DNA of 64,000 nt from Burhinus oedicnemus (lineage: Eukaryota > Chordata > Aves > Charadriiformes > Burhinidae), in NCBI GenBank assembly GCA_008921705.1, contig VFFE01007035.1:248509-312508 (forward strand), written 5' to 3'. The notes beneath the pieces are model-generated. The model was not told the DNA's origin and ran no database searches. It saw only the letters and a list, made by a program, of their open reading frames with translations. Position numbers and translations under genes: made by a program. Shown in pieces: positions 46,761 through 58,600 of this stretch (its first letter is position 1; each line of letters begins with the position of its first letter).

Positions 46761-49516
46761 AGTGGAACTTTTATTGAGATAAATTAAAAGTCGCGTCACA
46801 GGATAAAAGGCGCGGAGTGCCGTAGCTCAAACCCAGGGGAGCAGGGAAGGGCGATGCACGCCCAGCACGGCGCAGCTCCGCTCCTCGTACGGGCCAGGAA
46901 CCGAACTGAACGACATACAGTGGTCCCTACACGGGAGTCACCCAAAAAAACCCACAAATACCAGCCTGAAAGTGAAGCCAAGAATCACAGCGTAACAGCA
47001 AGTCTCAGCTACAGCCCCAGCTGCCGCCCACAGACCCCTCAACTCGGCAGAGAGCAGATCCGGACAAGTGTATTCGTGAGGGCCATGGCTTTGTGCCATG
47101 GAATAAGAGACGGGAAGAAGCCTGCCGACACCCAGCATGGGGGCTTCGGAAAGCGTGCGGGATGGAGCCCGGCAGCAAAGCAGGACACTTGCGGGACGAG
47201 AGGGGCTGGCCGGGAGCTGCGCTCCCACCCTGCAGCACACCGCAACTGGCTACCCCAGGCCACACAACAGCGCCCACTGCACCGGGGGACGATGGGGTTT
47301 TTTATTAACTTGATAGCACAAGTCCACCCTACAACAGCAGTGAGTACAGCAATTAGCCATCCGCTACGCTCTTGGCATGCAAATGAAGCAGCAGCACTGG
47401 ACAGCTGTGCTGCAGTGCCAATTACTGACCAGCTCGGCTCCTTGGCCATGGGCAGAGGACACGGGCAGCAGGAGTGGCACACGTGGTCTCTAGCCGACAG
47501 TTTCACCATTGCTGTTGAAGAGCCTTCTAAACGTAAAGCAGACTGCAACAAAACAAAACACTAATAGATTCACACGGCAATGCAATAATCCCTTAAATTT
47601 TAAGGTAAGTTAAACTCCGTACAAATCAAACTTCCAAAAATATTTTGCAAACTCTGGCATATGGCTATGATACAGTATGTACAAATAAAATACCAGAATG
47701 GTTACATTTTATTGCTAGGGTTGTTTGTTTTTTGTTTTTTGTTTTTTTATTTGGTTAAGGAATTACACAGTAGTGTATAAAATGGTGTGGGAAGTGGCAA
47801 GAAGCAAGTGTTGGCTTCTTGTCCTCTCAAAAGCCAGGGTTGGTTGGTTTTGTTTTTTTTAAATACTGTATTTTCAAATGTCACATCAAAAGCATCACCA
47901 TATTGGGTCACGTCTGCATTACCCAAACAGGATAGAAGAGCAACAGTGAAAGACGCCTAGGCAATGGGTGACAGAGTTCCATTTTGTACATTCTTTCACT
48001 GATTCGTATTTCCAGAATACAATTATTCATAAAACTGTAAGCATCCAGTCCAAAGTTTTATATAAAAGTAACGATTATGAACCAACTTCCACATAAACTG
48101 ATGTTTCGGCAAGGTGGTTCAACTTCGATTCACTAATCATGCAAAAAACTCCCAACAAGATCAGCGATATTTGTGAGCAAAACCATCCAACTTGGCCCTG
48201 ATGTAGCCTGCAAAAGAATCCCTTCTGCAAAAGTCGTTTTCTATGTTCCAGAGGGTTATAAACACGCTCTGTGTTTAGGCCCACTAGTATAAACAAACCC
48301 TTAAGTTTCTCCACAGTAAGGAAACCTCACTTACAAAGCATGTAGAGAACACTGATGCGATTGCACACTCCTGTCCTGCTTTTTATATCCTTCCGTTAGC
48401 GAGAACGCAAAAGGTAAAGGTACCAAGAAGTGATCATGTTCACATTAGTGAGGAAACAGCCCACAAGTGTACTCTGGGCCTTCCCCACCTGCTCACGCTC
48501 CTCGAGACCAGGAGCTCTACGCGGGGCACTTCATCAGTGACCCCAACAACAGCGGATGGAAGAAACCAGCAGCACCAGCAATCCTGTTCAGAAGATCTCC
48601 AGTGACCAGTCAGCGAGACTGTCAGCACACAGCTGATCATACCCAAGGTGTGAACTATTCAGGTGCTACTCCACAGGCTGCATTGTAGACTCTTGCCTCT
48701 TAAGCATCTGTTACAGCTATTCAATACTTTCTATGTTTTTAAGAACAGATAGGCTCATCTCACAAAATGTAACCTGGACGCAATACAGCAAAGCTAAAAG
48801 AATGCTGAAGTGAAAACCCAAGCGCTTGGCAGGTAATTGCTCCTATAGAATCACGATATTAAAAACTTTCAACTCTTCCCTTTGAAAATAAATCCTGGTA
48901 TAGATGGGCATGATTTACCACTCCTGCTTTCCTCTGAGTCCAAATTCATTCATGGTTATACTTAGTCAAAACTAGAAATTTAGCTGAAGCTCTTAACCAC
49001 CCCTTTTAGGCTTAGGCTGTCATTATAAACAGCTTACTACCAACACAGCCCCTGACACAAACTTCCCCTTAAATATGCGTAATTTACTCTATCTCAAATA
49101 TTTACAAGCAGAAGAAGCCCATCTTTACAAGACAGATTTCTTTCTGCTCTACATAAAGTGCAGCTCTCTAATTTAAGGCAAATTTCAGTGAAATATAAAA
49201 CCATAGTTTTATTTTAGTATGTACACATTTTAAATTAAAAACAAGAACTCCCTTGAAAAGGAAAGAATGAGGAAAACATTTCAAAGTTTGGGGATTTTCT
49301 AGATTTTAACACAGTCCCAATACTATGTCCTATTGACATATAAATTTGTAAATTTTTTTTTCAATAAATGCAAATGAAAAGAGGTGGCAATGTGTACAGT
49401 AATTTAGCTCCAAAGATCAGTAAAACAATGGGAAAGTGCAGACGTAGTTTTTCACGTCCCATAGTTTCCTTTAGCTACAGTAGCATCCACCAATATCACA
49501 TTTCTAAATATATATC
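46760..49516 (-). other. EFCAB14: Probable EFCAB14 3' UTR
   Basis: About 2.75 kb follows the EFCAB14 stop without splice-supported coding exons, consistent with the long 3' UTR of mammalian EFCAB14. The part nearest ATPAF1 (46.8-47.55 kb) is GC-richer and open in several frames, including 236 codons on the plus strand at 46854-47564. That frame matches nothing I recognise. Confidence 0.5.
46770..46775 (-). terminator. EFCAB14: Probable distal poly(A) signal AATAAA of EFCAB14
   Basis: A minus-strand AATAAA in the context CTCAATAAAAGTTCC, followed by a GU-type element (GAGTGTGCGG). It is the last canonical hexamer before the ATPAF1 CpG island, about 110 bp from the ATPAF1 start codon. Alternative upstream hexamers are at 47708-47713 and 49208-49213. 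Confidence 0.55.
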
Positions 49517-49692
49517 CTATACACCTAAAGCTAATCTCAGTTCTTGTAATGAGTATTTCTCATCTCCATCTGTGTCAAATTTCTTAAAGCTCTGTGACTC
49601 TTGGGCTGTAGAGCCAAGCAGCTTTTGAAGATCTTCATATGACAGTTTTCCATCAGCATCTTCAGTTGCTTTTTCAAACAAATTCTGAAGAT
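49517..49692 (-). CDS. EFCAB14: EFCAB14 last coding exon, paired EF-hands
   Basis: 176 bp, entering in phase 1, encoding [20 protein letters not shown] through ELRLALGV and TAG. EF loop 1 is [12 protein letters not shown], with Thr at position 1. EF loop 2 is [12 protein letters not shown], with Glu instead of the usual Gly at position 6. The acceptor is CTTTGCAG. Confidence 0.95.
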
Positions 49693-52600
49693 CTGCAAAG
49701 AAAACAAGAGTTTAAAAGTAGCTCCTTTAAGTACACAGGAATATCTTATAAGCTGCTGTTCTAGTTTTACTGCACTATGTCGTACTACCTAGTAATTACA
49801 TAAAGCATCCCCAAGTATGTAGCTTGCCTTCTGTGTTGTTGCAAGCTATCCGCAACAGTTTAGGAGAAAAAAAAAGCATGAACATTTCTGGATTAAATTT
49901 GATTAAATCTGAAAAAAGTAATCCCTATTTCTGGCCATGACTAATAGCCCATTCTACAACCACACACTGCATACAGATGCAGTTATCCTCCACAAAAGTG
50001 AGCTCTGAGTGACTGTTGCTATACCAACAGCACAGATGATATAAAGGAAAAAGTGTCTATTCATTTCCTGATGCAAAGCATTGCCCTTTCAGTAGCTGAA
50101 GAGACTGAACAGCAAGATCCAGAAACCATTCATTTGTCCAGGCAGTGTTCTGTTAAAAAAAATAAAGAGAAGAAAAAAACCCCCAAAATATACACACTCA
50201 CACCTACTCCATTTTCCTTCAGCACCCTAATTCTGCCTTTGACTTCTCTCTTAATCTCTGGGGCATTCAAAACAATTACAATTCACACCCTGTTTAAATC
50301 CCAGTTTCTTTTCTTTTACATGCTAGTCTTTTTTTTAAATTACTTTTTTTAAAAAAAAAAAAGTCCATAGTTCTCAAGCTTTTAAAATTGACCTCACTTC
50401 TCCCAGAATGCCCAGACACACTACCGTAATTCCATTTATATTTATTGTGTCCTAAACATTTACATTAAATATTCAGAAAAAGAAAAGGTCAGCCTAGAAA
50501 GGACATACCATCAATGCTGGAAATTCCTGGTAAGGACAGATGTCTCAGCTGTCCGTTACTCTCTGTGTTGTCATCAGCTGACCTTGAAGCCAGCCTTGAA
50601 AGGTCTGTGGGCTTTGCTGTAGTACTCAGACTACTTTCAACTGTTACAAAACAACTTCTATTAGTCTTACTAATTCCACAGAATTACAGTTAGCAGAAAC
50701 AAAAAAAAAATCCAATAAAATTAAATATTTAAATTTTTTTTGTTTTTTGCAACACAGATGCTGCATGGGATAAGAATGCTGCAAAATCGTTTCAGGATAC
50801 AGCAGTGTTGTCCCCTTTTACCAATAACTAGAAGAAAGAAGGAAGCTTTTTTTTTGGACAGTTATAGAGCTTTAATCTTTCATGCTTTAGTAGGAGATAT
50901 GTATTTGTAAACCCCATAAAACAAATGACTTGAAAGTGCTTTCTACTTCCCAGTCTGAAAGTGCTGAACAAGCTTCATTAAGCTAATTCCATCTGCCCAC
51001 ATAGGATGTTTTCTCCATGTCACTGCAGGTATCTATCTTCCCCAACAGCAAGGTCTAAACTTCCAAGTTGCTGCTTAGCAAATTAACAACAAGCACAGTT
51101 CTACTGTAATGAAGTATTAAAAATCTTATCTGCAGCACTACCTGAATATATACAGCAAAAGTGCAGAACTGAGACAAGTTAGCAGAGACACAGACCTTTC
51201 CTGTATATTACCCTTAGATTTTGAAAAGGCAAAAATAGGTGTTACTGAGTATGAATTTCTACACGTTAATGACTGTATACCTTCAAATACAAGCTACTGA
51301 TGCATGTGAATCCTGCTACACACATGGAAAGTCACCTTTAAACTTTTGTAATCATATATAGTTTTCCAGTTCACAGCCATCAGTTTCCTGCCACTTTAAC
51401 TGAAATAATCTCCACCAAAATCTTAAGGAACAGTCTAAATGATCCACCTTCATTAGTTAGTCTTTCAATTACACAAGGAACCTTCAGGTTTATGGATTAC
51501 TATTATACAACATTCTTACCATTCTTTGATGTCTCAATGGGTCTGTCATTTTCTGGCTTGCTTGTAAGAGCACTGATCAGCTGAAGCTTCTCTCTTAGTT
51601 TTGATACCTGAGAATCTCTAGTTCCTGTTTCCTGCATATGTAGAAAAAAAATTCTTAAAAAGCACCCCTTCAGTAGATGGAGAATATCAGGAAAAGAAGT
51701 AATTTAAAATATCTAAGTACTTTTCAGTGACTTGGAGGGTCTCCAGGCTAATGAAGTTTTAAATTAAAAACAAGATTTAAAAATCAAAAAAATCTATGGA
51801 AAGATGTAAGGAATAAATACACATGGTCTGTAAGAAAACAATACAATCGGTACCTCAACCTGAAAAGCAGGCAACTATTTTGCAGCCACCAATTTCCATA
51901 TTTCTTATAAAAATGAGCAACATGGAAATTGTAATATAAAACAGTCGAACACACTTTGAGCAAACATTTGTACATTAATTGAATTGCATAATTGTTTTAA
52001 ATATTTGTCTGCAGCATTGACTACCTTGGTGCAGGAGTCACTGTATCTCTGTCAAAGTAAAACCACCACATTTATTAATCTGGAGCATCTTTGCTCTTTT
52101 TATGAGTAGGTTCCAGATGACAGGTTGAGTTCACATCAACCCAAGCCTAGAACTCAGTGTAGCCAGTTCACTCGCTTGCCTTCTTTCCAGAAGAGGGAAA
52201 CTAACCTCAGCAGCTCTGCCTCTTATCCCCAGCCCTTTGGCCATTCAGTTAGTCTGTTAAACTCCCTCACAGCCAGTCATCGGATCATTACTGAGAAGCG
52301 GCTTTCATCAACTCTTAGACTCCACCAGTGCAAAGTTTCTCTAAGTCAACCCAAGAAAGTTTTTAAACCTGGATAAATGCTGTAACCCCATTTGCGGTGC
52401 GAACCCACAATAGTCGGGCTAGCTTTGCTGAGCGCACGGCAATGGGTACTCAAATGAGCTGGCTGCCAGAGTCCCCTCTTCCACTGGACCATGCTCTGAA
52501 CCTCCCAAGATTCTTTCAGCTGCACAGAAAGCTATTACAGCAGCTCTGCTATGTTATCCCATATGTAGTCAGAATGGCAAGACTTCAATCTACTACAACT

Positions 52601-55600
52601 TTTCTTCCATCCTAATCAACTTCCTGTCCCCAAAATGGGGTGGATAAACTGTCCTCCTACTCTGGACTTTTAAAAGAAACTTGATCAGATTAGCCTGCTT
52701 GCAGATCTTTCCTCAATTAAGTCTCACTTAGAACATGATTATAAAGACAATTACATGCTCTACTAATCCAGTGTAATTTGTGTTTCCTTACTTTACCTTC
52801 AGTTCTTTATTTGAATGAGTTTCATTATCTAGTTGATCTTCATTTTCCACTTTTCGAGAGGTAGTTGCATCATTCCCCTACAGGAAAAAATGGAGGAGAG
52901 CAGAGTTTATTCATGTGCTTATTAATTTCTACAATAGAGTTTCTTTCCTTCAAATTTGGCAGGCATGAAGCAAGACAAAACCACGACAAATACATGCTAG
53001 AATAGACATGACGAGTGGGTTATGTAATTTACCACAGCAAGGGCAGAGTGTTCCTTATTGCTAAACATGCAGAACACGTTCTCACAGACTGGCCCCAGTA
53101 CGGCATACAGAAAGCACTGGAAAGATTTACTAACATATTTAGTATTAATTTTTAATTTTCTTTTTGGCATTTAAGCACCACTGAACAATCCAGAGGCCCA
53201 CCTAGCTCCTCAGTGGTTCTAACAGACCCAAGCCAGAGTGCCTTCCTAAAACATAGTTAAAAGAGGTTTGCGAATCCCGTCCCATTAAGCAGTCACCGAA
53301 GTCTTAAATGTCACAGTGTTTTGGACATTCTTCTGTAGATTCTGCAGGGAATAAATTACTACTTCGGAGGTACTCTTAACGTTGGTTATCTGTTCAGAAA
53401 TATGGAACAAATTCCAGCCTTTTAAAATGAAATCCTTAGTGTCTCGAGTTTCATTCTGACATTTTCTTCGGTTAGGTTTGTAAAGCTGTATCTGTAGTGT
53501 ACAGAAAGTATTGAAACCACTAGCCTGAGCAGACGCCCTTAGTCATCAAATACTTACCATACTGGTAGACAAGTTCTCTCTTTTGTCCAGATTATTCACA
53601 GCAAGGGGCAAGTTTTCTAACAGCATAACCCCCCGGCTAAGGTTACCAATGGCTGAATCCACATTTAGAAGCTTGAGGTCATTCAACTTTTGGTACGCCA
53701 CTACAGTCTTATTTAGCTCTTCCAAAGCTGCACGCAGTGACTGGCTTTCCTGAAATATAAAACCAGCACGTGTTAGTTTACTCAACCTCTGCAGTGCTCT
53801 TGCTGTTAACATGGTGAGTGACCCAGTTTAACTGGGCAGACTTCAGACTGGCTGTCCACTGACACCGCTGAAAACATCCAACTGGAAGCTTCCAGAAAGT
53901 TATTCCAGCTTTCAAAGTTTGAAACTGAGATTCTTCCTCAGGGCTAACCTCTTTGTCGCTAATGTAATCACTTCAGCTGTGCCAGCAAACACAGAGAGCC
54001 TATTCATCTAATTTTCCAGGGCAAGCTTAGTAACCACACCAACTATTTTTCCCAAGAAAGCATGTACTAGGCATATTTATACACAAGATTCATTTTTGAG
54101 GAAGATATCAACTGTATTAAATGTAAATAAACGCAGTTGTTCAATTCCAACTCATTCAGCTAAACACCCACGTTATCCTTCTTTTTTTTTGTTGCCGAAT
54201 CCCTGCTTTCCTCACCTCATTACACTGAGGGCGGCTCAATACATGCCATTCCCAAATTTGCTCGGATTGGCAAGTACCTGCCATAAAATCCATTCCATAA
54301 AAATCCTTTAACTCGTTTCCATTTACATGAGCAAAGCACACCTGTAATTTGTCAGATATTTGTTTCAGTCTTTTTACTCCTCACCCAGTTAGAACACAAA
54401 AAAAATACTCTGAGACTAGGGTACTTACCTGTTTGCACATACACAAGAACAAACTACAGCCAAATTACCTTATATTTTGTTTTGAAGGATACTATCTGTA
54501 TTGTCTTGATAAAAACGATACTTTTTTGTAGACTACAGTACTGCAAAACACAAAAAGTTATGTATCAGTGATACTTGTACCAATATTCCTTACGCAAGGG
54601 AGAAAAATACCTTTTTGCAATTTTCTGTCTGATTTCTCTCACTCCTTGGCACAACAGTGGAGGGAAGTGAAGGTATCTGTTTTAATTCTTTCTAAGGAAA
54701 GAAGTAGAAAATTACGTTACCAAATGCCTGGGAAAAAAAAATACTAAGCTTTTAATAACCGGCAGGCTGCAGCTAAGGATATTTTGCTACAATTATAGTC
54801 ATTCATGCCTGTTGCGCATACAGTATTTTAACTAGGCTAATACAGAGTCTTCTCTTTCAAACACATAAGGTCCAGATTTATTTTAAGTAAGCCCTCCTAA
54901 TTAGCTCTTCTCTCTTTAATGAAGTATTACGATACACATTTCACTGCTACCATACACACTGCCATATCGGCAATGTTTTCGTAGCATCAACTGACTGAAT
55001 CAAGTTTTATAATGTGTCTAGGATTGCAGTTTAGCTGAAAAACTTTAATCATTGGCTCAGTTTGTTAATCTCAGACGAGAGGTTAGCATAAATACAGTGA
55101 GTAGTTTCTGGTAAAGATGGTCAGTAATTTCATCCTTAATTCAACAAACAAACTATCTGAATGCTTCCACCATCGCCAATCCTAAAACAGTGTGGGCAGT
55201 TACCACAAGCAGTACCCTACATCACACAGAAGCAGATTCCCAAGGCTCCACCATCTGTGTACTAGGAAACAAAAATCTGCAGGATAAGAGGTGTAGTACG
55301 GACCAACAATTCTGGCTCCAGAGAAATACATACTTGGTACCATACAGGAGATGCCACACAGGGATTAGAAGATTAGCTTATTAACGTACCAACCAGCACC
55401 TACTGAAACTTCAGAAGTATTTTGAAAGCATAAGGCAGAACTCCACACAGTTCTTAAACTTGCTTCATATTAGGCAGGTAACCGTTAAAACATACCATTA
55501 AATCAGTACATTTTCTTACCACATCATTCTGGAGTGTTTCTGTGGATTTCTTGTATTCTTCAATAGCTGTCTGTATATTTTCAACATCATGAGAAACACT

Positions 55601-58600
55601 GGTAAGCGTGCTACCTATGTTCGCTACAGTCTGGAATAAAGCAGACAAAAATCTCAGCTTTCCTCAAACTGCACTGTCCCCAAGTTTCAATCTGCTAAAC
55701 ACAATGTTTTGTTAGTGAAACTGCAGGCAGACTGCCACAAAAATACGCACATGAATTTGAAGTATTCAGAACTTTCTTTGCAGACAGAACTGCAAACTAT
55801 ACCCATCACAGCTCCAGGCCAATAAACAAAGACACACTCTACACCATGAGAGCTTAAGCTAGATAACCAAAATTACAGGTTTCCTACTCCCACTCCCAAA
55901 ACAATACAAATGTTCTGGCATTAATTAAAAAATAATAATAATAGTAATCCTGATATGAAGACATCTTACCTCCTCTCTACGTGCAGTATTTGTATTGAAC
56001 ACAAGGATGCTGACATCACCGATTTGTCCTACTTTAATTGTCTTTCAGGGCTACCCATCAGACACATCATACACTGCTAAACTAGTGTGCCAAAGGTTGC
56101 GGATTAGATTTTTCAAGCAAGTATTGCCTTTTTTAAAATGAAAGAACAGCTCTGAAGCATCAGGAAAGCCCCCGTGAAATCTGCAAGTACAGTCAGCGTG
56201 CTCTGACAGCTGCCTTTCCTTCTGACTACTCCCGTCTGTTCCATCCCTTGCCTTCCCCTATGAAAACCCACCCTACCCTCAGCTCTAAGTTTAGAAAGTA
56301 ACTATTCTGTACAGTTGCATTGGTGTTTTAGCAGCTGACAGCATGGCACCTATCACAGTAAGACTGTCAGCTAGGACATCCACAAACACTAGTGGAAGCT
56401 ACAGTAGTGGGACAGAGCATGCCCCTGTGTTTTTCATTCCATTTTTAATACTTTCTTCAATCATTAAAACAAACAGAACCCATCTAAAACTCCCCTCTTC
56501 CTATGATCCTGCTGTGCTCATAAGCTCTTAAAGCACTGAAGGGACCCTCTAGCTACCCAGACTATATTCAAACAAAATCCACACAAATCTTTCTCCAGCT
56601 CTTCATTTTGCAAGTCTGAACACAAGTTCAGTAAGCAAACTCTCTGCCCTGGAGGACCTCAGGACACCTTTAGCACCTTTCATCAGCCTGAACAAAAGCT
56701 GCTGTCCAAGAGGAACTCCCTCAGTAATCCTTCAGGACTTTAACACCAGCAGGCAGCTCCCCATTATCAGGAACAGCAACTACACGGAAAAAGGCTGGAG
56801 AAAACCAAAATCCTATTTTAAGAATAGTAGCCTTTTCATAGAATCATTTAGGTTGGAAAGGACCTTTAAGATCATTGAGTCCAACCATAAACCTAACACT
56901 GCCAAGTCCACCACTAAACCACGTCACTAAGCACCACGTCTACCCATCTTTTAAATACCTCCAGGGATGGGGACTCCACCACTTCCCTGGGCAGCCTGTT
57001 CCAATGCTTGACAACCCTTTTGGTGAAGAAATTTTTCCTAATATCCAAGCTAAACCTCCCCTGGCACAACTTGAGGCCATTTCCTCTTGTCCTATTGCTT
57101 GTTACTTGGGAGAAGAGACCAACACACACACCCCCTCTAAAACCTCCTTTTGGATAGTTGTAGAGAGCGATAAGGTCTCCCCTCAGCCTCCTTTTCTCCA
57201 GGCTAAAAACCCCCCCGTTCCCTCAGCCGCTCCTCAGAAGACTTGTGCTCTAGACCCCTCACCAACTTCATTGCCCTTCTCCAGACACACTCCAGCACCT
57301 CAATGTCTTTCTTGTAGTGAGGGACCCAAAACTGAACACAGTATTTGAGGTGTGGCCTCACCAGTGCTGAGTACGGGGGGACAACCATGGTGTCAAAGGC
57401 TTTACTAAAGTCTAGATAGACAACATCCACAGCCTTTCCCTCATCCACTAAGCGGGTCACCTTGTCATAGAAGGAGATCAGGTTAGTCAAGCAGGACCTG
57501 CCTTTCATAAGCCCATGATGACTGGGCCTGATCACCTGGTTGTCCTGTACGTGCCACGTGAAGGCACTCAGGACGATCTGCTCCATAACCTTCCCCAACA
57601 CCAAGGTCAGACTGACAGGCCTGTAGTTTCCCAGATCCTCCTTCTGGCCCTTCCTGCAGATGAGCATTGCATTTGCTAACCTCCAGTCAACCAGGACCTC
57701 CCCCAGTTAGCCAGGACTGCTGATAGATGACTTTTTCCAAGAAAAGCAGGTAATTCCAAAGACAGCCAGATGCAATGGATACTTGAGCAGGAGATTTTTC
57801 ACCAGGGCAAGCTATCCACCTACACTCACTGAAGTTCTGTGTGACAGAAGGTAGTGCAGCATGCACACAGGGATCAAAAAGAAGTCCAAGTCTTGACACC
57901 TATCGCTTTTCATTAACATGACACAAAACATTAAAACTATTGTAATTTAAGCCTCAGAATAGATTTTCTACACTCAACACCTTGCAATATACCTCCTGGA
58001 AGGACTCCAGCTCTGTTTTTATTATATCAACCTTCCAAAACCTAAATGCAAGCAAGATGGCATCAAGTGAGCAGTGGAAACAGATGCCACATCTAACATC
58101 CTACGTGGACTCAACAGCAGACTGGAAAGAACTCTAAAGTTCCCAAGATCTTTGATTTTCATGAAGTGTGACCAAGGATGGACTTATTTCAACATGAAAA
58201 AGCCTTGCTGTTCAGCACATCGCTGAACTGTCCTGACAGTACTGAAGGCAGCAAGATAACAACAAGGTTTTTCTATATTTTATAGATATAAAAATAAAGT
58301 AGGTGCAAGTTCCAGACTACGTACTGCCTTAAGACTGACTTCTGATATGACACAGTGAAAAATCCAGCACGCGCATAACAGCAAATTAGAAGCTTAGGAA
58401 ATAGCTTTGTACTCCTCCCAGAAAAAGAAATCCTAGCAGCCTGATGAGCCAAACCACACTAATTGCTTTGCATATGACTAGCTTGTTGATTATACATTAA
58501 TTTTGAAGGACAGGAAATGAGAAGTAGAAACCCATAAAAGCCAGAAGGACTGTATATATAAATGACCAATATAAATGTTATAGTGTTAAGTGTTAGCCCA

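Noticed and set aside
56914..57667. Reverse-transcriptase-like frames as a possible host gene
   Set aside because: They are pieces of one degraded CR1 retrotransposon with a deletion and a frameshift.
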